Assembly (NCBI RefSeq): GCF_021018805.1
Contig: NC_086247.1
Span: forward strand, 120,632,094 to 120,696,093
DNA length: 64,000 bases
Direction of reading: 5' to 3'
Origin: Prinia subflava
Lineage: Eukaryota > Chordata > Aves > Passeriformes > Cisticolidae
Shown in pieces: positions 1 to 13,202 of this stretch (position 1 is the first letter of the stretch; each line of letters begins with the position of its first letter). The position numbers were made by a program, and so were the translations under genes. Below the pieces are notes generated by a model. The model did not search any database. It worked only from the letters and a program-made list of their open reading frames with translations, and had not been told where the DNA came from.

Positions 1-416
1 GTGAAGGAGTTTAGTAAGATCCTTTTGTAAAGCCTTGGCTTTCTTCTTGAGGCAGTGTTTGGTAGAAGCACTGCTTTCCACATACAAAAGGAGATGGCTC
101 CCAAGCAGCAAATAAAAAGGAATACAGTGACAGCAGCAACATTTGGCGTGATGAACAGTAGCAGAGTTAGACTCAGAGAAGTTAGCAGTGTCTTTGTAGA
201 GGCTGATATAAGTAGTAAATGCATAGTATAAATATTAGTGTAACCTAACCTGTAGGCTTATCACAACCCTTCACAGTCCTGTCCGCACAAATCTCTCTGC
301 AAATGTTCTCTTGATGAATTTTTCATGAATGCCTGTAAACAGCACACCGTTCTGGTGTATATTTCTCCACTTTGAAAATATTCAAAGACCATGATCTCCA
401 GGTGCAACTTGAAAAG

Positions 417-450
417 GAGAGAGAGAGAGAGAGAGAGAGGGAGGGAGAGA
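417..450. repeat. (GA)n microsatellite
   Basis: About 12 uninterrupted GA units followed by a decayed GAGGGAGGGAGAGA tail, with purines on the plus strand. Simple dinucleotide repeat, probably length-polymorphic, with no associated gene. Confidence 0.95.
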
Positions 451-2060
451 AATTCACTGATCAGAACTGCTGCTGTCAGTCCTTGGGACACATACACCTT
501 TATGTAAAGGAGAAGTATGGCTGATGCCTCAGCAAAAACCTTAAAAACCCTGGAAAAACACCCTTCTTGCTCCTCTCTGATCTGCAGCATTTATGAACAT
601 GATAAATTGTTATTGGATTGTTTTGGGAACTTTTATAACAGCAAGAAGAGAGTTATCACCATATATAGGCTCTTAAAAGACAAGATGGGTTTCTGCAGAA
701 CAGAGTTATACTTTGTGTTCCCTCCTGTCATTTTTTATTGCACGAGTCTGTTTAGGAGACCACTGCATCTCTTTCACTGACTGTGGATGGTGACACAGCA
801 TCTGTTTGCATAGCTTAGTCCTGAAGGCACTGACAACAAAGAAGACTCATGGAACTTTCTTCTCTTCAGAAAGGTCTTGTTGGAGTTTCTGATGCAATCT
901 ATTCACTGAAGCAAAAACCAGTCTCTCTGGCTTGCTCCTTTCCAAGAGAAGAAGAGGGGAGCAGATTAGTTTGCCTGATTGAAGATGCTTCCTATTTTCT
1001 TTCTGTTGAACAAATGCCATCTGTAACTTCAGTGTGGGTGGAAAAGCACAAGAGATTTTACATATGAGCACGTGAATGTTTCTTCCTCTGGGAAAAGTCT
1101 TATGACAGCCAAATTTTATTTCATTACCCTAAATGGACTCAGGTCCAGCTTCACAAACCTGGTCTTTGGGTGGAATTTGCCTCCCCCATTTTCCAGGCAT
1201 GATTCTTATTGCAGCAAGACAAGGCAACATTGCTGCTGAAAATGACTGCTAGAAATGAAGAGTTTAACTTTGCCGTTTGGTTTCTCAATGTTTAAGATGA
1301 ACTCAGTTCATATTTTCTTCTGCAGTCAACAAGATTATTTCTGGAGACTTTTATTTTGGATATTTGGAGGGGTGGTGGTGTTGGAATGATTTAAGCTGAT
1401 TCCTGTGTAAACTCTTGATTCCAAAACCAGAGTCTTAAAAGAAAAGACCTGAAATAGCATGAGTTGGCAGTGCTCAAGCTGTATAACAGCTATTTGGATG
1501 TACAGATTTGTATGTCTTCTTTGACTGCAACTTTTTATACAAATTGAAACCTACTGATTTCATCAGTCTTCAGTAGTTTACTTGCTGAAGACAACCAGGT
1601 CCCATGAATTCATGTACTTTTCAAAACATTTTCTATACCAAATAATCAGTCAAAGAGTCAAGAGAACAACCCACTGTTGTTTCCTTTGACAGTTAATTCT
1701 CCTAGACTCATGTTGCTGCTGAACTGGTACAAGAGTCACATATCAAATGGCTATATATAGGAAAAAGGAGGAATTTCAGATCATGCTATAGCCCTCTCCT
1801 CTGGAGAACTGAGGAAGTGGAAATGGCCTTCAGGTCCAGGGAGGCCAGGAGGCTTTTGTCTCCTCCACCTGGACACTCATCAACTTATTGGGCAACTAAT
1901 GGTACAGTGGGAGGATCCCAAAGCACATCTGTGCCTTCTGTCAATGATTCATCATCCCCAGTGGGTGTATCTATTCTCCATGTGGCAGAAGGAAAAAATA
2001 AAGCCCCTACTCTTGATGCCATGGAAGTATGGGTGTGCAAGGAGTGGGGAAAATTGCTAG

Positions 2061-2090
2061 AATTTTTAAAAAATTTTTTTAAAAAAAGCT
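2061..2090. repeat. Alternating A/T runs, self-complementary
   Basis: Consecutive runs of T and A (T5, A6, T7, A7) make a 30-bp tract in which neighbouring runs can pair with each other. This is low-complexity sequence able to form short hairpins. No promoter or terminator role is implied. Confidence 0.7.
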
Positions 2091-3868
2091 TTTTATCTTC
2101 CCCTCTGTCCAACCTCAAGAGTCAGGGGACTTCATGGACACCAACCCACCCTAAATCTTGGAATTGCTCTTTATTTCTTGTTCACAGTCTCTTGCTGGGA
2201 GTGCATATGAGATTTGAAAGGACATTTGGATTGTTGGATACACATGGGGATTTCTGTGGAGCTAGTGGGAAAGGCATGCAACCAGCAGAACAGCATCCCA
2301 ATAAAGTGACAGACTGCCTACAGAGACCATTCTGCTCCAAGTGAGATCTCCAGTATGCCTCAAAAGAGGGAAGGCCATTATGGGAAGAGAGATGTCCCAG
2401 CCCTGAGGCATGACAGAACCCTCTTCCCTCTTCTCAGACACAGGGCAAAGCTGTCCTGCTATACAGCTAATCCAGCCTTGGGGCATGACCTGTGGCCTGA
2501 GGAAACCTGGGCCAGCCAAAACTCCTGATGACAGCTGTTCTTCCTATTCTGGGATGCTTATGTCCGCTACAAATGGAAATAGGGAGGTGAAGTAGAGGTC
2601 ATGCAAGAAAATGGCATCACTGGCATTCCTTAAAAGATGTGGCCCAGGTCCTGTCTTGCTTTGAACAAGTGGTCTCAGTCACTCTCTCTTCAGCTGCTTT
2701 GGTGATCTTGGAAGGGTTTTCCTAACAGTTGTACGTGTCAATTTTTCACAGTTCACATGAGTTTCTATGTCTGGAAGTCAATATGCCAACCAGTAATATA
2801 TAGCATGCTTTTACTGTGAATTCATGAAGTATCACTGCAATTAAATTTCCCTGTTAATGACATGATTTATTAATGAAACAAGGTTCATCCTGAAGCTCTT
2901 GAAAATGAAAATAGGGTTGATTCTTCCTCACAATGTCATAAAACTCACATTAGATACAGATTTTGAATGACATTTTAAAAGGCTGCCAAGCCCAAGAAAC
3001 CTAGTAAGGGGAATCAGGATTTGCCCTTTTCCAGACAACTCACACAAAGAAATTAGAGAAGACAAATCAGCAGCAAGAATCCCTACCCCAAAGCAGAAAA
3101 AAAAGTGAACCCAGTGCCAGACAAAGCCAAAAACCTCCTGATAAGGAAAATCACAGGAGTCCTCTATTGTTATGCATCCTCTCAGTTAGGAGCAATATAG
3201 TGCTGAGATGTAAAAGCTTTTGTGTGGAAACTGAAAGTTTCTTGGAGAAGGCTAAAGAATAGCACAGCAATATATGCCACAGAAGCAGTGCCTCAGGCAT
3301 GCAGTGTAAGAAAGCATTAGTATGGGCCTCAGATGATGGTCTGCTGGCCTTTTCCATTCATTTGTGGCAGGTGACCTCCAAAAAAGACCTTGGGATAAAT
3401 ACTAACTAAGCTGATCAAACAAAGTAACTGCTACCTCAGTCATACCTGTAAAGTTCACTTTATGTTAATGGACTCCATATGGTTGCAGAACTTCTCTGCC
3501 TATTTCCTATATAAGCTGTTGTTTTCATTTGTTGGGTTTTGTTTTTAGTGGGTTTTTTTTTCCCTTTAATAAAATGCTCTAAATATTTGCTGTTGGAGGA
3601 GAACAACGCTATGGGAGGCTCTGAAGTGATATTCATAAGAACTGCGAGCACTGACTAATTGATTAACCAAGAGTTCTTGAAGAGAATGATTTGATTAGGG
3701 TAATTTATAGAGATTGTATCTTTTGTCATCATTTGTCTTTGAAAACATAGAAGAAAACTGCTTCCAAGTGCATGTAGCCGCTGGCATGAGAGATGGTGTG
3801 CACTACATCATCAGTTACAGCAGACTGCTCAATTTTGTACCTTTCCAGCCAGTCAAATATCCAATAAC

Positions 3869-3896
3869 AACACACACGCACAAGCACACGCACGCT
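3869..3896. repeat. Imperfect (CA)n / CACG-rich patch
   Basis: A short imperfect CA repeat interrupted by CG and AAG steps, lying between unique flanks. It contributes a shadow open frame rich in Thr and His and nothing else. Confidence 0.75.
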
Positions 3897-6800
3897 CCAG
3901 CTCTTTGCAGTCCAAACTTTTCCAACATGTGCTTAGAAAAATATTTGGGGTTGTTCACTTCTCTGCTCTCTGTAGCATAAACATTTATTTAAATGGGGCT
4001 GTCTTTTCAGTAATGAAGAATGAAGGAAAAACAATGGTCTGATTTTGACAAATTAACTTGTGATTTGGAGAGTCAGTGAAGCAGGGAAGAGACATTCCTA
4101 ACTATACTAATTAAATGAGCTTGCAACATTTATTTTAATGCAATGGAACCAGCCATATGAAGATGAACATTTTAATTTATTTTGTGGTGACATTATGAAA
4201 AATTTCTCTGCTGCAGATTATCTACAAAAACAAATCTCATCAGCACCTAGGTTTGTGCATGAAATTTACATCTCTCACGTAAGTTTGACCTTCCCCAGTG
4301 AAAACAAATGGAATGTGCTAAGTTAAAAAGTTTCTGCAAAGGTTGTCTTCCCATTGATGCGGTGGTTTATGTTCAAATTACCTCTGTGAAAAACACATCC
4401 ATTTTTCATGGTGCAGTGTAGATGAAAAATTCTAAATCCTTTCTAAGGGGAATGCAAATATAGCTCATTAGTTCAAAAACATTTTTCATGAACGACTGCT
4501 GAGTATTCTCAGGCAGATGAGAATGTGCAGTTTCAGCCAAGAATGAGCACCACATGTCCTACTAATTGTTTTTTAAACTTGTTTCTTCCCTCTATGGCAT
4601 TCAATAAGTCTAGAAACTGTGAAGATTCCTGGAGAAAAGAAATTATAGGTATCCTCATTTACAGTATATACTGGGTCTTTTCAATATACTGTGCAGTATG
4701 AGGAAAAAAAAAATAGGAGCATTAGCTTTCAGATACTGTTATATTCAGGCACATGACATTTCTCTCCTTGGTGTTTTTTCAGGTTTCAGTAATGAGTAGG
4801 AATATTATTTATGGGGTGCCATCAACAGAGAGAGTGTTGTCCTAAGGTTCATATCAGTGATGGTGTTATGGAGCTGCTGTCAGTAGGAGCTGCAGGAGTT
4901 CATTGAGTTTTGGGGTTTTAACTAGGTTGAGTAGCAGTAACATATTTTCACTGTTTTAAATTACTCTAAAGAAGGTGCTTATGCCAGGATTTTCCTCTCT
5001 TCTGCATGCCTTCAATAGGTTTGCTGTAAAATGGCCTTAAAAAGCAGATTGGAGCAACAAAGCAGGCTGCCAGTCTTGCCTTCTTGAGCATGAAAGTTGG
5101 AACAGCTAAAAACAAGGGAAAAAACAAGATGCTATTTAGAAATTATTTGATCTGAGAGCCTGGTCACCTGTTGAATATCTCATGTCTCTGAGTGGTGATC
5201 CTTCAAGTGCAATGAGCACCCACCAGCTCCTCCTCACCACTGTGCTGGAGGGTGACCCTCTGTGGGCCATTCTGCAGCCAGGCCCATCTCAAGGGCTCAG
5301 ACAGGTCTTTGCCTGGGTCACCTGGGCTCAGCAGGGAACTGCCCCTGGTGTGGGTTTTGTGACATCTAAAGTCAGCAGCACAGCTCCAGTCAAGTTAAAA
5401 CAATCAGGGCACTCTTTGGATGAGATTCTCTTTACATGGATAAATCTGCAGCCCTCAGTCTCAGCTGCAGACAGTGCACACACCTCCTCTGTTTTCCAAA
5501 GTTCATGCTTCTAGACTCTAGACATATATCTTTTATCTTGACCCTTTTTCTGTTCCCTTCAGAGTGTAAGATCATCTTTTAAGACTAGTTATAAAGAAAA
5601 TCAAGCCATTTGTCATGAACTAGGGTTTCCTACAGCTGATCTCTCCCCTTCTTTCTGCCTTTTGCCTGGCATCCATGGACTCTAGGGGTGTGCCTCCTGG
5701 CACATGGGTGTCTTCCTCATCAAGGAATCCACAGGCCCTGGCATACTGTGAATCATTTTGTCCACATGTGAGTTGCAGCCACCTCTGGACAGAGCTTTAG
5801 AGATCTTCCACCCATGCACAGAAAAGCTCGAAATGTGATGAGTGCAGTCTTTTACCCAGCTGAAACTGTGGAAGGTTGTTAGATAGGAAAGGGGTTATTA
5901 CTGAAAACTGAACTGGAATTTAATTGTAACAGTCATGTTGACAAAGTATGTGAGCATTAATGACAGTCAAGTATGGAATCTTAAGCCAGCAAATGGTAAA
6001 AATCCTGTTGCCCAAGACCATAACCCTGTTTTTTCATAACCCTGAAAAGCAGCCCTGTGCTCTCTAAGTGTTTGCTAAACTCTTTCTCATTACTCTTTGT
6101 TCAAGATGGAAAACTGCCAGGTAGTAAGTAACAACACTGTCCTATACACTTGTTGATGCTCTGATGGCAGATGTCATGCAACCACTGTTTTCTTGACTCA
6201 GAGCATGAGTTGCTGCTTTGCTGTTTAGTTCTGCCTTTTTTGGTCACCAGTCTCAGAAAGCTTTCTCATGTAATAATTTCAAGTGTCAAAGCTTCTTCAC
6301 CAGAACGAAAATATCCTCCCAGGAAAGTCATCTCCAGGAGGAGACTGGAGGACTGCGGAACGTCAGGGCTGCCATCAATGTAGCACTCAGTAACTCTGCC
6401 CCTAAAAATCATCGGGCAATGATTACACCCAGAGATAACAAAGCAATCACACTGTGCATTCACCCCAACAGAAGAGTTAGCTGAAGAAACAAACCTTCAG
6501 GACATTTAAAAAAATGCCACTGTATCATCTGACAGCGCAGAGAAAAGTAGCTTCTTCATGTGTGATGGAGTTGTTTGATTGAGGATATATTGTTGGTCTT
6601 GAAATATGCAAGTATTTTATTATCACTGAGACTTACTCATCTCTCCTAAAAGAGTCAACAACCAAGCTCCTGCTCACAAAACTGAAGTTTCCAACCATGC
6701 TTACATTCAGCTAAAACCACCAAAGCACTGGAAAGGTCTCATGGTATCAAATTTGTCGGCAGAGGTATTTTCATGAAACTATGACTCCACGGCGGTAGAT

Positions 6801-9056
6801 CTGTTCCATGTTTTCCAGCATGCTGTTTACAAGCAATAAAAGCTGCTGTCATTCTTCTCATGATGAAAGAAAAAGCATTTATACAAAAGCTAGCACATAG
6901 ACCTTCAAAAAGGAACTTTTGTCAATTTGCTTTTGACTCCAGAGTAATGTACAAAAAGTCATTGCTCTTTCTGAGCTCATATATCTCTTGTTTCTCTTGA
7001 GGAATCATTTCTCTTCATTCACCTTTTTCCTCTGTTTAGGCAACCAGATTAATGTTGTGTGCCTGGACTGGGTGCTTTTCTGACTTTCATGCTGTGAAGA
7101 TAGCAGCTCATATAATGGAGGGAATCCATCCAAGTGGGGAGTGGCTTTATTTTTCACCAGTCTTCCTGACTCCTCTAGAAACCACATCTCTTCCCCTTTT
7201 ATTTGTCCCCTCTTCCCCTTTTCCTTCTCTGATTGCAATTACCCTTTAGCTAATAAGCATCCAATAATATTACTGTTGCTTTCTGCCATCTATAAAGAAC
7301 AGCCAGGTGCTTTCATCCTGATAAATATTTATTTTAGACTGAAGCAAACAAGGAATAGCCCTGTGAAGCTTTCTGGTGAGAGACTAATCTATGTGTTCTT
7401 CTCCTGCAGGAGCTGCAGCCCACTGTTCCTGTGGCAGATGCTAACCAGTCACAAACTGGAAAGCAGTGTTTCCCCAGCCACCCTCCTTGGTGACCACTGG
7501 AGGCACAGCTAGCAAGGGGACACTGTGGTCAGGGTGCCAGAGATTACCAAGGGCTTCCAGCTGCAGCCCACCCAGGGCCATGCAGAAATTAGAGGAGTGT
7601 GAAACTTCTATTCTCTGGTGGCAAATGTCTGAAAACCTCCACCTATAATTCTGGTGTTGCCAGTTCTAGCTTTTTTTTAAACTTGGGTAACCAGGGGCCA
7701 CCTTCTACTGAAGTTAAACTGACTGCAAATCCCTGTTCTGCTGCAGATGTCAAACTGAGACAGCACTGGCTTCATGGCTGGCTAGTGGGAAGGGGCGTTC
7801 TGATCTTGGTGGTTGGCTCAGAGATCCTTCTGGGCCTGGCTGCAGCTCCTGCCTTTCCACACTCCTGATGCTTTGACTTGCACTGATTGAGGAGTGGCTC
7901 TACCATCAGCCTGCAAGATTTATTTTTTCCATGAAATGCTAGTCTTTGGATAGCAGGAGTGCTACAAATGAAAGTTATCAGACAGATATGATAATGAGTG
8001 TCCCCCTCTCTCTTTCTTTGTCTGCCTTTCCTTTAGTGCAGTATGAGTTTGCAGGAGATTAATTTTATGTAAAGTTTTACATTTCATGTTGTGATCAGCA
8101 TTTTTTTTTCTCTTGGTTGGCACTGAGAAAACATATATTCAAGTTGGGGAATTCATCATGTCTGATTAATGATGTGTATATAGAGCTTCCTGTATCATCT
8201 TCCTTCTTTTGGTCTTTTTTATTCAGTTGTTTGCTGTACTCCAACCCTGCGGATAGATGGTTCCGCAGTGATAAATGTAAAGTTTGCATAAGCCATGTAA
8301 CAGCAGGACAGCCTATTATCACTGTACATTTTCCATGGCTGTGCAAACCTCTGTAGGCTATTTTATTGCTAATAGATCCACAGAGAAACAGTAGTGATTT
8401 TATGACTCTTTTTAAAATGGAAATTCATGTTTGAGAAATACAACTGGGAGGAAACAGATGTAAACCACTTAAGCATTTGCAGAAAATTGAGATGCACACT
8501 CTTATTTACAGACCCACATCGCCTCCATCGTTTTATTTTCAAAATTAAAATAAGCAATCTGTTTGCCATGGGAAATGAGGAACTGTAAACTTGTTGTTTT
8601 TCCTTTACAAAGCAATGGCCAGCATCACTGTCTCTGTGCTTAATAGCATTAGAGAAAAGGGATGACAAGTCTCCCCCCTTAGATTTTATTGTCTATAACA
8701 CATTCTCTTTGTAATCTGTGTAAGAGGTATGCAAGCGGGAAAGATTTTAGCATAACCACGTGTCTGAATTCCCATTATGTTATAAAAGCTAAAATGATTG
8801 CCCAACCTATTATAAGGTTTTACCCAAGTATTTAAAGCTATTGGAAAATCGATTTTAAAACTTTAATAGCAAACAATTGCAAAACATTTACACCCATGCC
8901 AGAGTGCTCATGTGCTTACTGCCTATACCACCAGAAAATATTTCTTTCTTCTTTCATGCTTGTTTAGATTACTATTTTGAGGGCCTAACACCCCCCACTA
9001 GAAAATTATTATGAAATACCTTTATGCATTCTTTCTGAACTTATGAAATCACGTGC

Positions 9057-9079
9057 AAAAAAAAAAAAAAAAAAAAAAA
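9057..9079. repeat. A23 homopolymer
   Basis: An uninterrupted run of 23 A residues. It follows sequence with no recognisable retroposon or polyadenylation signal at the usual distance, so it reads better as a simple repeat than as the tail of a retrocopy. Confidence 0.95.
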
Positions 9080-9290
9080 GGGACAGCATTTAATATTTAG
9101 TAGTTGCAATAATAGTTCACACTGATCTACAGCCCAGCATACATGGAATCTGGAGCTGTACACCCTCTTACTCCTTTCTTAAGAAAAAGATATATACTTT
9201 ACAAATAACTTACCAGGGACACAGAGCTTTACAGAGTCTTGGATCTATGTCATGGATTGCTGAGGCCTGAAGGTTGGGAGAGAACCTGGT

Positions 9291-9336
9291 CAGTCAGTCA
9301 GTCCTCTACTTCTCAGTCAGTCAGTCCTCTACTTCT
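9291..9336. repeat. Perfect 23-bp tandem duplication
   Basis: Two adjacent identical 23-bp copies (9291-9313 and 9314-9336). Each begins with three CAGT-type steps and ends in ctctacttct. A CAG at the right edge suggests a third start. The short CAGT microrepeat at the head of each copy is a likely site for slippage or misalignment that produced the duplication. Confidence 0.97.
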
Positions 9337-11799
9337 CAGCAGCCACCACCACTGATATATTTTTCAGCCATATATTTCTGAATAACTGCTTGTTTTCCAG
9401 GAAAGCAAGGGGGGGTGCATTGTTAAAGTACTTAAAAGCACATACAATACCCTATTATATCTAAAGAAGGCTGCTTATCAGTGTAAAATACTCTACTTTC
9501 AAAAACATTTTGATATGAGGAATGTGAAAAAACAAAAAACCTTAAGCATCAACTGGTAGTTGAAGAGAGAGGAAACGCCCTCCTCCAAGGTCCTGGCCTG
9601 CTGAATGCTAGATGAGAACTGTGTCTCATAGGAAACTGTCTCAGCAATGTCCCGTGACACACAGGTGTACACCTGCAGTAGCACTCCCCTACAACAGCTC
9701 CATGCCCTGGGAGGAGCTGCAGATGCCTTCTGGCCACAGTTCCTTGCAAAAAACTGGCCTCAAAGCTCAGATGAAGCCAGATCCTTCTCCACAGCTCCTG
9801 TAGTAATCACCTGGATACTGTTTTCTTCAGACAACCTTGAAGCTGCAATGAAGCAGCTTGGAAGAAGGTAAAGGACAGCACTGAGATGCCTCACTTGCTC
9901 ATCCTCCTCTGCCATAAGAAGAAGAAAAGGAGAGGAGGGCTGGGGTTTTTTTAAGGTCAAAGCCATCAGCATGCCTGGATCTTGTCAGAACAGCTTTCAG
10001 GCTGGAGAGGAGTAGGAGCAGATAGGGAGACAAGAGCTGGCAGTGTAAAATGCCCAGGGAGCAATGCTCTCAGAGAACACACCAAGGAGAAAGAAAAATC
10101 AGGTGTCAGGAAAGAATGGCCTGGGGAAGTGGGGAAGCAAAACAGCTGGGATGGAAGAGCTCCCATAAAGAACAGAGCCAGACACTAATTCCACTTTTGG
10201 GAGAAAAGACTAAGATACATATTGCATTAAAGAGAGCTAACAACACAGACTGCCTTCCCTAATGTTATTCTTCCATGCAAGTGGTTTCCATAGTGATGTC
10301 GCTTGATTGCAAGTGAGACAGGAGATGGCCACAAGGCAATCTCTTCTAGGATGTTGTTCACACCATGGAAAAGCACAAGACCTCAAATCACTTTGAGAAA
10401 AAAGCCTGCATCGTAGTTGCTCAGTCCCCACAGTGTGTCTGGAAGGAAAAAGGTCAGATACCCTTTTCCTCCCCCAGGGCAGAGTGGGGAGACTTTCCCT
10501 CTCCATCCTGGAATGCAAAAACCTCTCACTGACCTTGCTACATCTGCCACCAAAAGACCCACTGCTTCCCAGGCCTTGGGAAACCAACCAGAAAATGTGC
10601 TTCAACCCTCCAGGCCATCATGAACACGGCCAGGAGTGACACTGGTAGGCTGGAAAAGCTGACAAAATTTCACACAAAAATTGAAGTGAAAGAATTCTTT
10701 CTTATACTCTCCTACTCTTCACTCAACACTGATTAGTTCATTAAAGAGCTTTATTGAACCCTGGCAGTTACACGGAAAGCTTTCTTGTTGTAGCACTGAA
10801 AGAAGGGACAGATTTTCCAACAGCTGTCTAATTTCTCTGTCAACATGGAAATGAAATAGATTTAAGGACCTCAGAAAAGCATCTGAACATTTAGTGCCCA
10901 GTAATAATGCATTCCAATTTCCACTTGCAGAAACTGGAATTACTCTCAGTCTGTTCTACCAGGTTTATAAATAAACATCTGGCACAACTTTATTTTTAGA
11001 AAGGAAAAAATAATCTAAAAGCAGGCTACTAGCTGACCATCTCTTTATTAACCCAGCTACAGAGACACAGTGTTTGAAAAATGCTGGTGTGAACCTGTGT
11101 GTCATGTCCAGGCCCGTGAGGAAAAAATGGGTGACAATAAATAGCCAAATAAGAGAATAAATGAGAGTTGATTTCGGTGGGATTTGTGAAACACACTGGA
11201 ACCCTTCAGATCTGTGTACAGCAGTGCTCAGATCAATGAATAAAGTAAAAAACATCACAGTGTTTCCATCCTCCAGTTGCACACAGAACTCCTTGTTCTT
11301 AGATCAAGGCACCGTGATAAAGAAAGATCAAGCAAATGTAGCCTGAGGACCTGTGAACAGATGTCAGCTGCTTCCTTTGGTCCAGTCCAGCCTGCTACAG
11401 TTCACATCTTAAAACCAACAACAAGATTAAGCAATTACTCCCTATACGCTTGTTATTGTTGTCCAATAAAGCAGCATCTAAAATAATAGCTTTTCTCTTG
11501 CCACCCAAGGTTGAGTACTGCAGAAAAATGTGTAGGAACTGATTAGGTTAGAGAGATAGGTCTGCATAAATAATTGCTGAAAGCCAACTAAGTCAAAATA
11601 ATAATAGCAGAGAAAATTAACTTTCAGATAGAAAACTACCTGTCTATGCTCTCATTTGTATACTGAAGTTTAATTCAGCAAATGAAGAATACGATTCTTG
11701 GGACAAAACAGATAACCCACGGATTTATGGTGATAGCTGTCACAGAAAACAGGTCTACCTTGAGATCAATTGGCCTTCAGAAGTTTTAAATTGATTTTT

Positions 11800-11817
11800 T
11801 ATTATTATTATTATTAT
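11800..11817. repeat. (ATT)6 microsatellite
   Basis: Six perfect ATT units directly after a T-rich stretch. Short trinucleotide repeat. Confidence 0.9.
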
Positions 11818-11975
11818 CATGAAACATGTTAAGATTTATACATCATTTCTTCTTCGGTTTGCCCTGTATGTCAGCAAGGGAACCTAGATTTACAGATAAT
11901 TAGGTAGAATACTTGAAGCAATTCAAGAATTCCTTTCATGCAGTTGAAAGGTGTCTTTCTTTCCTTGAATTTCTC

Positions 11976-11990
11976 TTTTTTTTTTTTTTT
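11976..11990. repeat. T15 homopolymer
   Basis: A run of 15 T at the end of a longer pyrimidine-rich stretch beginning near 11953. Low-complexity sequence. Confidence 0.9.
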
Positions 11991-13176
11991 CCCTGGTTCC
12001 TATCTGTCATCAGTTACTTTCTTCAGAACTGGCACATTGTACAGAGTAGATTTCTCCTTCAATAAATATCACTGTAATCATTAAAGATCATCACTTCTCC
12101 ATGCAGTCAACAACAGTTTGAATGTGGAAACCTTCATGACAATCCTCCCTGCCACAGGAGAGTAAATATCTTCAGTCAGTATCTCATCCTTTCAAGGTCT
12201 CTCTTCCTGGTCTTGAAACAATATTTATAGCCCCATTTTCCTTGTCAGTGCCCTTCCCTCTTCACAAGAAGGAGCCAGTTCAGAGTAATCATTACCACCA
12301 TGTTTTATGCAGAAGTCTACATCTAATAGCAAATACTTCTGGGCCAAGTTGATGAGAGCAGTGTTGTGTCTGCTGAGCACTTCTGCCGTCTCTGCCCAGC
12401 TCATTCAGACTGGCCTATTGGTCTCCTCTTCTATTTTTACTTCAGTTTCTGCATTACTGTTCCAGAAATGGATATGTTTAAAGTAATCTGTCAGGTTCTC
12501 TCTCCTTCCTGACTATTTTATTATTTTCAGTAAAATGTATTTTGTACAGCTTCTTTTGCTCATCATCATGAAAACCAAAGAAGTAGATTTTTTCTGACAA
12601 GTGAAAAAAGTCTGACAATTCTGTATTCAGGACTGAACACAGTCAAGTCAAGTGACACTGTCCACTATGAAAACAAACAAAGTGCACAGAACATCCCCCA
12701 AAATCTGATGTTTCACAGTTTCAAAGGGGCTTTTCTAACAACTGGGCTGCAGCTTTGGTACAGTGCATCACTTTTAACTTCAGTAAAAGTCTTTTCTTTT
12801 AATTCCAGATGAGCAAATGTACAACTCTTTATCTACTAGTAGCAAAAGACTTTCTGTATTCTCATTCACATGCAGAACTTAATTTGGATAGTGTACATCT
12901 GATGAATTTGCAGTACTTGTGAGGTGTATCAGTACCAAACTTGGAAAGTTTTTATTTGGGAGAGTGTTTCTGCATAATATTTGTACTGAGGCTGAAGTTA
13001 CAGAGTATATAGCTGAAGGCAAACTACTTGGGAGACTACAAATCACCCAACCATAGCCCACAGGAATGAAAAAGGAGTAGTCCCACAGTCCTTTTTATCT
13101 ATCACATAAGAAACTTGGAAATACATAGGTAATGTGGAAAATGTGAACAGTTATGAATATTTTTTAAAATGTGGTT

Positions 13177-13202
13177 CCCCATCCCCATCCCCATCCCCAC
13201 CC
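13177..13202. repeat. (CCCCAT)4 hexanucleotide repeat
   Basis: Four copies of CCCCAT, the last ending in CCCCAC. The minus strand has four G4 runs separated by AT, which meets the basic rule for an intramolecular G-quadruplex. Confidence 0.9.

Larger units (their letters stand above)
1..9056. other. Unique non-coding sequence, no gene found
   Basis: About 9 kb without a supportable gene. Open frames are short and carry no recognisable domain; the longest, on the plus strand at 1817-2344, has 175 codons, no plausible splice context and mixed composition. Small low-complexity patches occur at 417-450, 2061-2090 and 3869-3896 and have their own entries. The stretch 8690-9056 is strongly AT-rich and looks like the kind of sequence often conserved among vertebrates, but that impression cannot be tested from one sequence. 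No CR1 terminus or LTR was recognised here. Confidence 0.6.

Noticed and set aside
1817..2344. 175-codon plus-strand open frame
   Set aside because: No domain, no splice context, mixed low-complexity patches inside; length is within chance for the number of frames examined.
9057..9079. A23 run as the tail of a processed pseudogene
   Set aside because: No polyadenylation signal at the right distance, no target-site duplication found and no gene-like sequence upstream.
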